From assembly GCA_018710935.1 (NCBI GenBank), contig DVIX01000013.1, positions 1-48,688 of the forward strand: 48,688 bases of DNA, given 5' to 3'. Position numbers and translations under genes: made by a program. This stretch comes from Candidatus Avirikenella pullistercoris (GTDB lineage Bacteria > Bacteroidota > Bacteroidia > Bacteroidales > Rikenellaceae). Positions 1 through 9,369 of this stretch are shown here, piece after piece; positions within the stretch are counted from its first letter, which is position 1, and each line of letters opens with the position of its first letter. Under the pieces are notes generated by a model, which saw nothing but the letters and a program-made list of their open reading frames with translations, did no database searches and was not told the origin of the DNA.

Positions 1-54
1 AATATTTATTTAGGAAAGAAATATAATTTGCTAATTGTTTTAATAAACGGATAT

Positions 55-1623
55 ATGAAGAGAACAATACTGTTTTTATTGTTAGGTGTGTTGTTTGCCG
101 GTTGTTCTGTCGATGACGATTTTAAGAATTTGAAGACAACGGTGCATACTTCTTTGCCTTTTGGGAATTTTACATTGACGGATGTGGAGTTGTTCGAGTT
201 GACCGCTTTGGGGGAAGGAGGTATTTCCGTGGGGAATGATGATGTTATATCCATACGGGATAACATAGATATTTCGTTGTTGGGCGAAGATAATTTCAAT
301 GATATTGTCGATTTGGAGTTTACGCCGGCGCGTGATGATATAGGTGCATTGTTGGCTTCCGGTACGGTCGATATTCCAGAAGGGGGTGTCAGTGTTATTT
401 ATACGATTCATCTGGAGCCGGGGCAGAGTATTAAGGAATTGATATTTAACAGCGGGAAAATCCGGTTTCAGTATAATTCCAATTTGGTAGGCGTAACTTG
501 TACGATTAAAGAAATTACGAGAAATGGGGTTCCTGTTACGCTTACTACCGGAGATGTTTTGGAATTGGGGACCGATGTAAAAGTGAATCCTATTCCGGGA
601 ACGAATGATTTGACATTTATATATGAAGGGCGTTTGAATGCAATGGGAGGCGTAACCGGGACGGCTGTCGCAGAAATTGATTTCGAGGATATTGTAGTGG
701 AAAGTATAGACGGCTATTTCGGAAGGAAAGAGATAACCAGTTCTTCGGCGGATATCGTGTTGGACAACGGTGTGCAGGAATTTTTGGAAAGTACGGAAGA
801 GGTTTATTTGAGCAACCCTGCGGTTAATATTCTTATAAACAATAGTTATGATATTCCGGCTTGTCTGAAAATTACTTCTTTGTCTGTCAACGGGCAGGAA
901 ATTCCGTTGAAGGCGGATGCTTATAATGTCAGCCGTTATCTGGTACAGAAAGGAGAGCAGACGATTCGGTTGGACAATAGTATTACTGCTACGGGAAAGG
1001 GATTCTCCGAGGCAGTTACTAAAAATACCAGAGAGCTTTATGTCGAGTTCGAAGTTATTTTGAATCCGACGGATGACGATTTGAAGAGTGAAGCAGGAGT
1101 AGCTCCGGTGAATGCATCGAATTTCTATAATCGGAATTCCCGGATGTCATCAGAGGTCTGTTTCGATATTCCGATTTATGGGTATTTTAAAAATATTCAA
1201 TATACAGACGATTTCGAGTTTAATATCTCTTTGGACGGCAGTGAATTTCACCATAGCCAGTTTGTTATTACCGGAACTAACGGTTTCCCTTTGGATATAG
1301 AGATTGGTATGTATATGGAGGAGCCTCAGACCAAAGAGCTTTTGTTGTTGAACAAGCAGCCGTTGGTTATCGCTTCTACGAAAGAGAACTTGCGTCCGGA
1401 CGATCCTGCTTATGCCCCTACGGTATTGGGAAACGATAACTATTTGCTTATCGAATTGGATCCCGACGTATTGAACCGTTTGGAAGATGCAAAGAATCTG
1501 ATATTTAAGATCGAAGGCAGTACAATGAATATAGGAGAAAAGCAGGAAGTCCGTTTTTATTCGGGTACGAAACTCGATTTGCACCTGATGTGGGGAGCTA
1601 ATGTAACACTCGATATAGACTAA
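55..1623 (+). CDS. Envelope lipoprotein of unknown function
   Basis: The start is placed at 55, not at the upstream in-frame ATG at 28, because it gives a clean lipoprotein signal peptide: a positive n-region (MKRT), a Leu/Phe-rich core and the lipobox LFAGC with the acylated Cys at residue 17, followed by acidic SVDDD. The mature part, about 505 residues, is rich in beta-strand-like sequence with alternating hydrophobic residues and few helices, as in a surface or periplasmic beta-sandwich protein. I recognise no named domain. It lies 27 bp upstream of a DUF5723 outer-membrane protein gene and is probably co-transcribed with it, so the pair may form one envelope unit. That link is inference from spacing. 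Confidence 0.8.
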   Translation: MKRTILFLLLGVLFAGCSVDDDFKNLKTTVHTSLPFGNFTLTDVELFELTALGEGGISVGNDDVISIRDNIDISLLGEDNFNDIVDLEFTPARDDIGALLASGTVDIPEGGVSVIYTIHLEPGQSIKELIFNSGKIRFQYNSNLVGVTCTIKEITRNGVPVTLTTGDVLELGTDVKVNPIPGTNDLTFIYEGRLNAMGGVTGTAVAEIDFEDIVVESIDGYFGRKEITSSSADIVLDNGVQEFLESTEEVYLSNPAVNILINNSYDIPACLKITSLSVNGQEIPLKADAYNVSRYLVQKGEQTIRLDNSITATGKGFSEAVTKNTRELYVEFEVILNPTDDDLKSEAGVAPVNASNFYNRNSRMSSEVCFDIPIYGYFKNIQYTDDFEFNISLDGSEFHHSQFVITGTNGFPLDIEIGMYMEEPQTKELLLLNKQPLVIASTKENLRPDDPAYAPTVLGNDNYLLIELDPDVLNRLEDAKNLIFKIEGSTMNIGEKQEVRFYSGTKLDLHLMWGANVTLDID

Positions 1624-1650
1624 TCCGGATTAACAGATAAAGACGTTATT

Positions 1651-2976
1651 ATGAGAGCAAAAATATATATATTATCGGTTATTTTATTGGTATTTTCTTT
1701 TACGGCTTCGGCTCAGGGCGATTTGTCGATGGTTGTGGGCGATACACCTCAACGGAATTATCTGAATCCGGCTTTTATGCCGAGAACGACTTATTTGGTG
1801 ATTCCTTTTATAGGAGGAATAGAAATCGGTGCGGAAAGTTCGATCGGTTATGGGGATATTTTGAAAGATCATTATATCGATGGACAGCAGCTGGTGAAAA
1901 AAACGAAGAAAAATAATCCGCTTGCTTTGAAGGCCAATCTGGATTTTATCTCTTTCGGAGTACGTTTCAGGGAGAGTAATATGATTACTTTTTCGAATCG
2001 TATTCGGGTAGCGGGCGGAATTGATTATCCTTCGGATATTTTCAGGTTTATTTTCGATAATCCGGTGGTATCGTCCGATATTTTCAATATAAAGCTGAAT
2101 TCTTCCGTTATGGCGTGGAATGAAACGGCGGTCGGATATACCCGGCAGATTGGCCGTTATTGGTCGGTAGGCGTTAAGGTGAAATATATAGCCGGGGTTG
2201 CAGCCTTGAATACGAATGCCACTTCTTTTAAAATAGATAAAACGGTTTCGGATTATACGATACAAGGGGATGTGGATATTATGTCGGGCAATTATAACAT
2301 GGAAACATCGGAATTCGGGACGTCTTCTATTATGAAAAATCCGGGTGTCGCTTTTGATTTCGGGGGAGTGTATGCTTCCGATCAGGGATGGAAGGTAAGT
2401 CTTGCCGTAACGGATTTGGGTTTTATTAAATGGAATGCGGAAAATTCATCCCGTATTATTTCTCGCGATCTGTCCAAAAAATATGTCTTCAAAGGACTTG
2501 GAGATTTGAATGATGTGTTCGGATCGGCCAGTCTTGGCGATATGCTTGATTCGGTTTATCACGATATGATGGATGCCATTGAAGTCGATACGCTTACGGG
2601 TACCGGTTTTACGACGATGATGCCGGCTACGCTTCATGCCGGAGGCGAGTATGATATACGTGGGGATAATATACATAATGTATCGTTGAATTTTCTGGGT
2701 ACGTTTGCTTATAAACAGCGGTTCAATTACAGCATTACGGCAGGATACCGTTATACCTTGCCCAACGGTAGATTTTCCGCAATGGGGGCGCTTACCCATA
2801 AAAGAACCGATCCGTTGGCTTTAGGATTGGGAGTTATGGCTAATACGCGGGGATTCCAGTTTTATGCTGCGACGAATTTCAGTGTTTTGGCTCTTCCCGG
2901 ATGTTTGCGTAATATGCGGAGCTTTTCCTTGAATTTGGGCATGAGTGTTTTTCTCGGGAAAGGGCGTTTACGATAG
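1651..2976 (+). CDS. DUF5723 family outer-membrane protein
   Basis: Predicted exported beta-barrel protein of 441 residues. The N-terminus is a Sec signal peptide with probable cleavage after SFTASAQ (about residue 22). The early motif RNYLNPAFMP fits the DUF5723 family of Bacteroidota, whose members begin with a conserved Asn-Pro-Ala-Phe stretch. The rest consists of amphipathic strands with many aromatic residues, ending in a barrel-like terminal strand (LNLGMSVFLGKGRLR). The family's function is not known. It follows the upstream lipoprotein gene by 27 bp. The family call rests on recalled motif similarity; outer-membrane location is inferred from composition. Confidence 0.75.
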   Translation: MRAKIYILSVILLVFSFTASAQGDLSMVVGDTPQRNYLNPAFMPRTTYLVIPFIGGIEIGAESSIGYGDILKDHYIDGQQLVKKTKKNNPLALKANLDFISFGVRFRESNMITFSNRIRVAGGIDYPSDIFRFIFDNPVVSSDIFNIKLNSSVMAWNETAVGYTRQIGRYWSVGVKVKYIAGVAALNTNATSFKIDKTVSDYTIQGDVDIMSGNYNMETSEFGTSSIMKNPGVAFDFGGVYASDQGWKVSLAVTDLGFIKWNAENSSRIISRDLSKKYVFKGLGDLNDVFGSASLGDMLDSVYHDMMDAIEVDTLTGTGFTTMMPATLHAGGEYDIRGDNIHNVSLNFLGTFAYKQRFNYSITAGYRYTLPNGRFSAMGALTHKRTDPLALGLGVMANTRGFQFYAATNFSVLALPGCLRNMRSFSLNLGMSVFLGKGRLR

Positions 2977-3079
2977 TTGGAAATAAATATTTTTACTGTT
3001 TGTAAAAAGAATGAGGGGATTTAGGTATATAGTTTGGTAAAAAAATCGTATCTTACGGAAAATTTATAAAACGAGGAAT

Positions 3080-3574
3080 ATGGTAAATAAAGTAATATTA
3101 GTGGGAAATGTGGGAATGGATCCGGAAGTCCGCACATTTGAAGACGGTAATAAAATAGCGAGGGTAAGATTGGCGACGACGGAAAGGATTTATAACCCGT
3201 CGACGCAGGAATCGAAGGACCATACGGAGTGGCATACCGTCATTTTCCGCAGGGGCTTGGCCGGTGTGGTTGAAATGTATGTCCGCAAGGGAAGCCAATT
3301 GTATATCGAAGGCCGTTTGCGGACGCGGGAATGGGAAGATGAATCGAGAAATAAGCGTTATAATGTGGAGATTTATGCGGATGATATGAAGATGTTGGGA
3401 CGCCGTTCCGATAATATGGGGGCTTCGACTTCTTCTTATCAGCAAGCTCCGATGGGACAGTCTTACGGACAGTCTGCAGGACAAGGAAACCGGTCTTTCG
3501 GAGGAGCTTCGGCCGGAAATTCCATAGAGAATCCCGTTATGGCGGATAATGAAGTGGATGACCTGCCTTTCTAA
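3080..3574 (+). CDS. ssb: Single-stranded DNA-binding protein
   Basis: Binds single-stranded DNA during replication, recombination and repair, and recruits partners through its C-terminal tip. The OB fold covers about residues 1-110, starting VNKVILVGNVGMDPEVR and including the usual EWHTVIFRRGLAGVVEMYVRKG segment. A flexible Gly/Gln/Ser linker follows (about 115-150), and the protein ends in the acidic tip DDLPF, which matches the interaction peptide of bacterial SSBs. Length (164 aa) is normal. It stands alone, about 100 bp after the DUF5723 gene, and is followed by a clear hairpin terminator, so it is probably a single-gene transcript. Confidence 0.97.
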   Translation: MVNKVILVGNVGMDPEVRTFEDGNKIARVRLATTERIYNPSTQESKDHTEWHTVIFRRGLAGVVEMYVRKGSQLYIEGRLRTREWEDESRNKRYNVEIYADDMKMLGRRSDNMGASTSSYQQAPMGQSYGQSAGQGNRSFGGASAGNSIENPVMADNEVDDLPF

Positions 3575-3602
3575 GATTAGCCGGGTACTGTTGTGAAGAT
3601 AT

Positions 3603-3636
3603 CCTTCCCCGGGTTGAGGGGAAGGTATTTTTATTT
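3603..3636 (+). terminator. Rho-independent terminator after ssb
   Basis: An 8-bp perfect stem, CCTTCCCC (3603-3610) and GGGGAAGG (3618-3625), encloses a 7-nt loop and is followed by TATTTTTATTT. It sits 28 nt after the ssb stop codon. Confidence 0.85.
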
Positions 3637-3674
3637 GAATTTTTCATATTTTCTAAAAATAAAACGGTTTATAA

Positions 3675-3971
3675 ATGAATAATATCGAGTATATTCCGAA
3701 GCCGGTTGATGTAAGTGAAATAGAATTACCGGAAACACTTGGCGTATTGATGGAAGCGTTGGCGAAGAATGTCCATGAAGAGTGGGCGCAGGGACGTATC
3801 CGTGAGGGGTGGCGGTATGGGAAAGAACGGAATGACCGGCTGAAACAGCATCCCGGTCTTGTCCCTTATGAGGAGTTGTCTGAATCGGAACGGGAATACG
3901 ACAGGAATACAGCGGTCGCTACATTGAAGTTTATTTTGAAAAACGGATTCGAGATAAGAAAGAAGGAGTAG
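3675..3971 (+). CDS. Small RyR-domain protein
   Basis: A 98-residue cytoplasmic protein that is essentially one RyR domain, the repeat first named from ryanodine receptors. Diagnostic stretches are the NVHEEWAQGRIREGWRYG block at about residues 34-51, LVPYEELSESEREYDRNTA at about 61-79, and the closing helix TLKFILKNGFEI. The biochemical role of bacterial RyR domains is not established; ligand binding is usually assumed. The stop codon lies 3 bp before the start of a membrane protein whose C-terminus also carries a RyR-like segment, so the two are very probably co-translated and may work together. Confidence 0.88.
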   Translation: MNNIEYIPKPVDVSEIELPETLGVLMEALAKNVHEEWAQGRIREGWRYGKERNDRLKQHPGLVPYEELSESEREYDRNTAVATLKFILKNGFEIRKKE

Positions 3972-3974
3972 CTT

Positions 3975-6050
3975 ATGTCGAAAGGAAACAGGGAATCTAT
4001 GGAGAAAGATAGAAAGATGACTTTCTGGAGCCGGTTTTGGCTGCGTTTCGACCGTTCGTTCGCAGGAGGACAGGGAAAACAGATCGTATGGCTGGCAGCT
4101 TTCGTGTTGTCGGTTATGGTAGTGGTGTGGCTGTTGCTTATTGTGTCGAAATACGATACGTCATTTTCTTTTTCTGAAAATATAGGGAACACCCTGAATA
4201 AGGTAATCAGCTATTTTTTCGATTCGGATGCTTTGCATGAGGATGTAGATTCCGGGACAGTAAGACTGCATCCTGTCTGGGCGGTCGTACTGAGTATGAT
4301 AGGCATGGTATTGATGGGCGGGGCATTGGTTTCGGTGATTGTCAATATATTGGAACGCCGTGTGGAACGTGTCAATAATGGAGCTATTCCTTACCATGCG
4401 GTGGGGCATTATGTTATTATCGGCTTTTCGGATATGACTTCCGGTATCGTGCAACAGATACACAAAGTACAGCCGGATAAATATATTATTGTCCAGACGA
4501 CGAAAAATGCAGAATATGTATTACGCCGGATGCGTGTAGATTTATCGGATAATCAAATGAATCAGGTTATTATCCGGCAGGGGAATCCGGTTATGGAACA
4601 GGATTTAAGGGAGCTTTATATCGAAGATGCCGTACGGATAATCGTTTTGGGCGATGAAGAAGAAGAACTTCACGACGCTAATAATATAGAGTGCGTGAAA
4701 CATATTATTGCTATTCTTCCTGAAGGGCATTTGGTAAATGGCAAAAAATTGCAGTGTGACGTATTATTGAATAATCAAACCACTTTTGCCGTTTTGCAAA
4801 AGATAGAGATCAGTGACCGATGCAATCGGGAGTGGAACGGGAAAATAAAATTTCGTCCGTTCAATTTTTATGAAAGCTGGGCGCAGAAAGTGCTGGTTAC
4901 CGATTTGGACATTTTTCGGGATAAAAAGAATTTGAAAATTTCTTATGAACCGATAGACAGAAAAGGAATTTCATATTTTTCCGATGATACGGTTCATATC
5001 GTAATTATCGGGATGAGCAGCATGGGGGTTGCTATGGGGGCTGAAACTGCGCGGATAGCCCATTTCCCGAATTTTATACGGGATAATACGAAGAAAACGC
5101 GTATTACATTTATCGATTCCAATGCCCGTCAGGAAAAAGAATATTTTATAACGCGTTACCGTCATTTATTTGAAGTAGAACAGTTCCGTTATATCGATAT
5201 GACGGCGAAAGAGCCGGAGTGGAAGGTAGTCGATACGTATTTGAATAAGGATTTGGAATTCCTGAATTTTTTGGATGTAGAGTTTTCGTTTGTCAACGGT
5301 AGTTGTGAAATGCCGGGAGTGCGGGAACTTATTAGTAAATGGGCGGAAGATAAAAAGAGCTATACGACTATTATCGTATGCCTCGACAGTTCTCAGAAAA
5401 GTTTGGCAGCCGGATTATACCTGCCGGATGAGGTATTTATGAATCGGATTCCTTTGTTTATTCGCCAGAAAGAAAATAACTGTCTTTTGTCCGATATGAT
5501 TTCCAAGGACCGGCGTTATAGCAATATCCGTCCATTTGGGATGATGAACGATTGTTTTTCTTTAGATATGGTGGAAATAGACCGGATGGCGCAGTTGATT
5601 AATTTTGTTTATAACAGCGGAGAAGAAGAGTATGTGCTGGATAAGGAGAAGGCGGAAGAGCAGTGGGAAAATATAAGTGTAGTGGATCGTTGGTCTAATA
5701 TTTATAATGCGGTTTGTGTAGGAATAAAACAACGTTCTTTCGGAATTTCTGCCGGAATTGAATTGTCCGATGAACAAGTTGCGTGTCTTGCCGAAGTGGA
5801 ACATAACCGTTGGAATGTGGAACGGCTGATGATTGGGTTCCGTATGACGAATAAAGACGAAAATAAGTCAATTACCTCCGTTGAAATAAAGAAAAAGTAT
5901 AAAGTTTCGTGTATGGCGCATTTCGATATCCGTCCTTACAATGCATTGCTGTTTGAAGCGAACAAGTATGATATAAAATTGTCGAAATGCTTACCGCAGA
6001 TTATTCCGGACTGGAAAATTCCGGATTTGGAAGATGAAGATAAAGAATAA
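3975..6050 (+). CDS. Two-TM protein with tandem Rossmann (RCK/TrkA-N-like) domains and C-terminal RyR domain
   Basis: A 691-residue inner-membrane protein. Two hydrophobic segments stand near the N-terminus (about residues 36-60 and 100-125). A first Rossmann-type nucleotide-binding strand follows ([18 protein letters not shown], about 145-162), then a second ([17 protein letters not shown], about 341-357). The C-terminal part contains [19 protein letters not shown] (about 605-623), typical of the second half of a RyR domain. This layout recalls CASTOR/POLLUX-type and RCK-regulated ion channels, but I see no TVGYG-like selectivity filter, so ion conduction is unproven. The preceding gene encodes a stand-alone RyR domain 3 bp upstream. 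Family assignment is good at the domain level and uncertain at the functional level. Confidence 0.8.
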   Translation: MSKGNRESMEKDRKMTFWSRFWLRFDRSFAGGQGKQIVWLAAFVLSVMVVVWLLLIVSKYDTSFSFSENIGNTLNKVISYFFDSDALHEDVDSGTVRLHPVWAVVLSMIGMVLMGGALVSVIVNILERRVERVNNGAIPYHAVGHYVIIGFSDMTSGIVQQIHKVQPDKYIIVQTTKNAEYVLRRMRVDLSDNQMNQVIIRQGNPVMEQDLRELYIEDAVRIIVLGDEEEELHDANNIECVKHIIAILPEGHLVNGKKLQCDVLLNNQTTFAVLQKIEISDRCNREWNGKIKFRPFNFYESWAQKVLVTDLDIFRDKKNLKISYEPIDRKGISYFSDDTVHIVIIGMSSMGVAMGAETARIAHFPNFIRDNTKKTRITFIDSNARQEKEYFITRYRHLFEVEQFRYIDMTAKEPEWKVVDTYLNKDLEFLNFLDVEFSFVNGSCEMPGVRELISKWAEDKKSYTTIIVCLDSSQKSLAAGLYLPDEVFMNRIPLFIRQKENNCLLSDMISKDRRYSNIRPFGMMNDCFSLDMVEIDRMAQLINFVYNSGEEEYVLDKEKAEEQWENISVVDRWSNIYNAVCVGIKQRSFGISAGIELSDEQVACLAEVEHNRWNVERLMIGFRMTNKDENKSITSVEIKKKYKVSCMAHFDIRPYNALLFEANKYDIKLSKCLPQIIPDWKIPDLEDEDKE

Positions 6051-6060
6051 TAATTTGAAA

Positions 6061-6717
6061 ATGATAAAGACGGTAGGAGTAAAAAAGAGTTTCGGTCCTC
6101 TTGAAGTTCTGAAAGGAATTGATATCGAGATAGCGAAAGGGGAGGTCGTTGCTATTGTCGGCCCTAGCGGAGCCGGTAAGACAACACTTTTGCAGATATT
6201 AGGGACACTTTCGCAACCGGATGCCGGAGAGGTTTATGTGGATGGTGAACGGGTGGATGTCTTATCCGGAAAGGCGCTCTCGAAATTCAGGAACAGCCGG
6301 GTAGGATTCGTATTTCAATTTCATCATTTGTTGCCAGAATTTACGGCGTTCGAGAATGTTTGTATTCCCGGATATATCGGAGGGAAGAACAGGGACGAAG
6401 TGGAAAACCGGGCGAAAGAGTTGTTGGAAATGCTGAATATGTCGCACCGCATGGAACACAAACCGTCCGAACTTTCTGGAGGGGAACAGCAGCGGGTAGC
6501 CATTGCAAGGGCGTTGGTAAATAATCCGGCGGTCCTTTTTGCGGATGAACCGTCCGGTAATTTGGATTCTAAGAATCGGGATGAGATACATAACCTGTTT
6601 TTTGCTTTGAGGGAAAAATTGGGACAGACGATTGTGGTGGTGACGCATGATGAACATTTGGCGGAATGTTCCGACAGAAAGATCGAATTACTGGACGGAA
6701 CAGTTGTTTCGGTATAA
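6061..6717 (+). CDS. lolD: Lipoprotein-release ABC transporter ATP-binding protein
   Basis: ATPase subunit of the LolCDE/MacB class, which powers extraction of lipoproteins or related substrates from the inner membrane. Visible motifs are Walker [10 protein letters not shown], the Q-loop region [18 protein letters not shown] (typical of LolD), signature LSGGEQQR, Walker [14 protein letters not shown] and the H-loop VTHDEH. The start at 6061 ([12 protein letters not shown]) matches family length; the upstream ATG at 6034 overlaps the previous gene and adds only a Lys/Asn-rich extension. No LolC/E permease is adjacent. MacB/FtsE-type alternatives cannot be fully excluded. Confidence 0.85.
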   Translation: MIKTVGVKKSFGPLEVLKGIDIEIAKGEVVAIVGPSGAGKTTLLQILGTLSQPDAGEVYVDGERVDVLSGKALSKFRNSRVGFVFQFHHLLPEFTAFENVCIPGYIGGKNRDEVENRAKELLEMLNMSHRMEHKPSELSGGEQQRVAIARALVNNPAVLFADEPSGNLDSKNRDEIHNLFFALREKLGQTIVVVTHDEHLAECSDRKIELLDGTVVSV

Positions 6718-6727
6718 CGGGAAAGAG

Positions 6728-7507
6728 ATGGATGGTGCGGTAAAAGAAGATTTGAAGCAATTTTTGGATGAGTTGGTCGTCCGGTATAATACACCTGATT
6801 TTATAGAATCGGACCCAGTGAGTATTCCTCACTCTTTTTCTTCACCGGAAGATATCGAAGTGGCAGGTTTTTTCAGTGCCATAATAGCGTGGGGAAATCG
6901 GAAAAGTATTGTAAGGAATGCCGATGCTCTGATGAAGCGAATGGACAGAGAGCCTTTCCGTTTTGTGAAAGAGGCGTCGGAAAGGGAGTTGATGCCGTTG
7001 GCCGATTTCGTTCACCGTACTTTCAACGGGAGGGATTGCATCTATTTTGTGAAAGCATTGAGAGCTATCTTTGCCCGTTATGGCAGTTTGGGCGGGTATT
7101 TCCAGCAGAGTTATGCGCAGTGCGGAGATATGAGGCAGGTGTTGGCCGGATTCTGGCATTGTTTTTTCGCATTGGAACATGATAAAAGAGTGGAAAAACA
7201 CCTTTCCAATATAGAACGGGGAGCCGCTTGTAAACGGCTCAATATGTATGTTAAATGGATGGTGAGAAAGGACAACGGAGGAGTGGATTTCGGTTTGTGG
7301 CGTCGGATACCTGCCTCGGCGCTTTATTTGCCATTGGATATACATACGGGAAATACGGGACGTATGCTCGGTTTGTTGAAAAGGCGGCAGAACGATTGGC
7401 GGGCGGTAGAGGAGATAACCGGTGCATTGCGGGAATTTGACGGGGCGGATCCGGTAAAATACGATTATGCTCTTTTCGGGGCAGGAATAGATAAAATAAT
7501 AAGATAA
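6728..7507 (+). CDS. TIGR02757 (DUF2400) family protein
   Basis: A cytoplasmic protein of 260 residues from a conserved, uncharacterised Bacteroidota family. It starts at 6728 (MDGAVKEDLKQFLDELV), 10 bp after lolD; the longer in-frame ORF overlaps lolD and is rejected. Family traits are YNTPDFIESDPVSIPH near the N-terminus, the block VEVAGFFSAIIAWGNRKSI-like at about 40-58, MYVKWMVRKDNGGVDFGLW at about 177-195, and a C-terminal section with PLDIHTGNTGRML and DPVKYDYALFGAGI. The last part is reminiscent of helix-hairpin-helix DNA glycosylase folds, but no catalytic residue can be assigned. The next gene starts 2 bp after its stop. Confidence 0.85.
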   Translation: MDGAVKEDLKQFLDELVVRYNTPDFIESDPVSIPHSFSSPEDIEVAGFFSAIIAWGNRKSIVRNADALMKRMDREPFRFVKEASERELMPLADFVHRTFNGRDCIYFVKALRAIFARYGSLGGYFQQSYAQCGDMRQVLAGFWHCFFALEHDKRVEKHLSNIERGAACKRLNMYVKWMVRKDNGGVDFGLWRRIPASALYLPLDIHTGNTGRMLGLLKRRQNDWRAVEEITGALREFDGADPVKYDYALFGAGIDKIIR

Positions 7508-7509
7508 AA

Positions 7510-8229
7510 ATGTCGAATGATTATTTCCGGTTCAAGCAATTTACCGTTTATCAGGGTGATTGTGCGATGAAAGTCGGTACCGACGGCGTATTGTTGGGAG
7601 CGTGGGCGGCATTGAGGAGTGAAGGGAATGCGGGGACTCCTAAAATATTGGATGTGGGGACGGGAACGGGAGTGATAGCCCTTATGTTGGCGCAAAGATC
7701 GCCCGAAGCGGTTATAGATGCGATAGAGATAGACGGACAGGCGGTACGGCAGGCAAGGGAAAATTTTGAACGTTCACCGTGGAAAGGACGGTTGAATGTT
7801 TATGAAACCTCTTTTCAGCAATTTGTTCCGAATGTGAAATACGATGTGATTGTTTCCAATCCCCCTTATTTTATCGATTCATTGAAAAATGAAAATATTT
7901 CGCGTATGGTTGCGCGCCATACGGAGTTGTTGCCGTATAATGATTTGATAGACGGAGTGTTGCGTTTGTTGGATGAGAGAGGGGTATTTTCGGCTATTTT
8001 CCCTTATAAGGAGGCGAACCTCTTTGTGGTGGAGGCTGCTCTGAAAGGATTGTATTGTGTCCGAAGAATGGATGTAAAAGGGGTTTCTTCCAAACCGGTA
8101 AAACGGGTTTTGTTGCAGATGGAAAAGAAAAAACGGGAGCCGTTGGTGGAGGAGCTGGTAATCGAAGAAGGGGGAAGGCACTGCTATTCGAAGAAATACA
8201 AGGCTTTGACGGAAGACTTTTATTTGTAG
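7510..8229 (+). CDS. trmN6: tRNA1(Val) (adenine(37)-N6)-methyltransferase
   Basis: SAM-dependent methylase (YfiC/TrmN6 family) that modifies A37 in tRNA1(Val). The N-terminal FRFKQFTVYQGDCAMKVGTDG block is diagnostic, followed by the SAM-binding glycine loop ILDVGTGTGVIALMLAQ (about residues 46-62), the acidic AIEIDGQAVRQA strand, and the N6-adenine catalytic motif SNPPYF at about residue 117. The 239-residue length is typical. It begins 2 bp after the TIGR02757 gene and closes this co-directional cluster. Confidence 0.93.
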   Translation: MSNDYFRFKQFTVYQGDCAMKVGTDGVLLGAWAALRSEGNAGTPKILDVGTGTGVIALMLAQRSPEAVIDAIEIDGQAVRQARENFERSPWKGRLNVYETSFQQFVPNVKYDVIVSNPPYFIDSLKNENISRMVARHTELLPYNDLIDGVLRLLDERGVFSAIFPYKEANLFVVEAALKGLYCVRRMDVKGVSSKPVKRVLLQMEKKKREPLVEELVIEEGGRHCYSKKYKALTEDFYL

Positions 8230-8279
8230 GAAACGAGGTAAAATATGGAATCTTATGCCCGATTTTTTGGAAAAAAATG

Positions 8280-8287
8280 TAATTTTG
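8280..8287 (+). promoter_or_regulatory. Candidate -7 box upstream of the DUF4831-folP-cdaA cluster
   Basis: TAATTTTG fits the Bacteroidota TAnnTTTG -7 element and sits about 90 nt before the DUF4831 start. I see no convincing TTTG 19-21 nt upstream. Confidence 0.35.
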
Positions 8288-8375
8288 TGTAATATATGAT
8301 ACCGTAAACGGAAAATTCGGGAAAATTTCGATGCCGGATATTGACGGGACGGTAAATATTTAACTATAAAATAGA

Positions 8376-9359
8376 ATGGTTATGAATTGTTTAATACGTA
8401 GTTTTTGTCTGATAACGCTTCTTTGCGGAGGGGCTTATGCCGTTTCGGCTCAATCTGCTTCATACCGCATGGATATTCCCTATATCATTCCTAAAACGGC
8501 GATTAAAGTGAAGCTGACAGTGGAACAGGAGGTGATAAAGAAGGGCCCGTATGCGAAATTTGCACAGCAATATTTGGGAATAACCGCTCCGTTGAATGAC
8601 AAGGTGAATTATAAAATCGTGGAAGCGGCATTGTCGGGATATGATGAAGCCGACTTGTCCAATATCTATATGTTGAATAATCCGGCTGCGGCACCGGTAG
8701 ATATGATTGGGAAAAAAGTGGGGGCAATCGGCGAAGCGCCTGTGTTGCCGCATAAAAAAAGAGAAGGAGTGAATAAGCTGTTATTTTCCGATATGGGTAG
8801 CGATCCGGTTGTCTTTTCTCCTTCTTCATCTTATTCGGTCGATCGTTTGAGTATGCGGGAAAAGAGTCTGGATGAAATGGCTGCCGATGCAGCAAATACG
8901 ATTTATACATTGCGTAAACGTCGGTTCGACCTGGTAACAGGGGAGATGGGCGATGCTGTTTTCGGTGCAGGATTGAAAGCAGCTATCGAAGAGATAAACC
9001 GTTTGGAAGAGGAATACCTCTCTTTGTTTGTAGGGAAGAAAGCTGTCGTGACGAAAGTATATGAATACGATGTTGTTCCGGTTCAGGGACAAAATAATTA
9101 TGTGGTCTGCCGTTTTTCAGAAATGAACGGGATTGTCGATGCTATGGATGTGTCGGGAGAGCCCGTTTTGTTGACTGTTACTCCGGAAGGAGGCGTAACG
9201 GCATCGCCTGAAAAGAAAACGGTGGTAAAAGGGGCTGTTTATTACAGGGTAGCGGATATGGCGCAATGCAATTTGTTTAATGGAACGGCATTGCTCGGTT
9301 CTTCCCGCATACCGGTATTGCAGTATGGTACTACCGTAGAGGTCTCGTCTGTCAAATAA
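8376..9359 (+). CDS. DUF4831 family exported protein
   Basis: A secreted or periplasmic protein of 327 residues. It has a hydrophobic signal peptide with probable cleavage near AVSAQ (about residue 25). The YIIPKTAIKVKLTVEQEV stretch and the KGPYAKFAQQYLG motif place it in DUF4831, a Bacteroidota family of unknown function. An ATG two codons downstream (8382) is an equally possible start. It is followed after 10 bp by folP and then cdaA, so transcription is probably shared, although no functional link is evident. Later parts are rich in beta structure, ending STVEVSSVK-like without a membrane anchor. Confidence 0.82.
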   Translation: MVMNCLIRSFCLITLLCGGAYAVSAQSASYRMDIPYIIPKTAIKVKLTVEQEVIKKGPYAKFAQQYLGITAPLNDKVNYKIVEAALSGYDEADLSNIYMLNNPAAAPVDMIGKKVGAIGEAPVLPHKKREGVNKLLFSDMGSDPVVFSPSSSYSVDRLSMREKSLDEMAADAANTIYTLRKRRFDLVTGEMGDAVFGAGLKAAIEEINRLEEEYLSLFVGKKAVVTKVYEYDVVPVQGQNNYVVCRFSEMNGIVDAMDVSGEPVLLTVTPEGGVTASPEKKTVVKGAVYYRVADMAQCNLFNGTALLGSSRIPVLQYGTTVEVSSVK

Positions 9360-9369
9360 TCGGGAGAAA

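Noticed and set aside
6034..6060. Upstream ATG for lolD
   Set aside because: It overlaps the preceding gene and adds a Lys/Asn-rich extension absent from the family.
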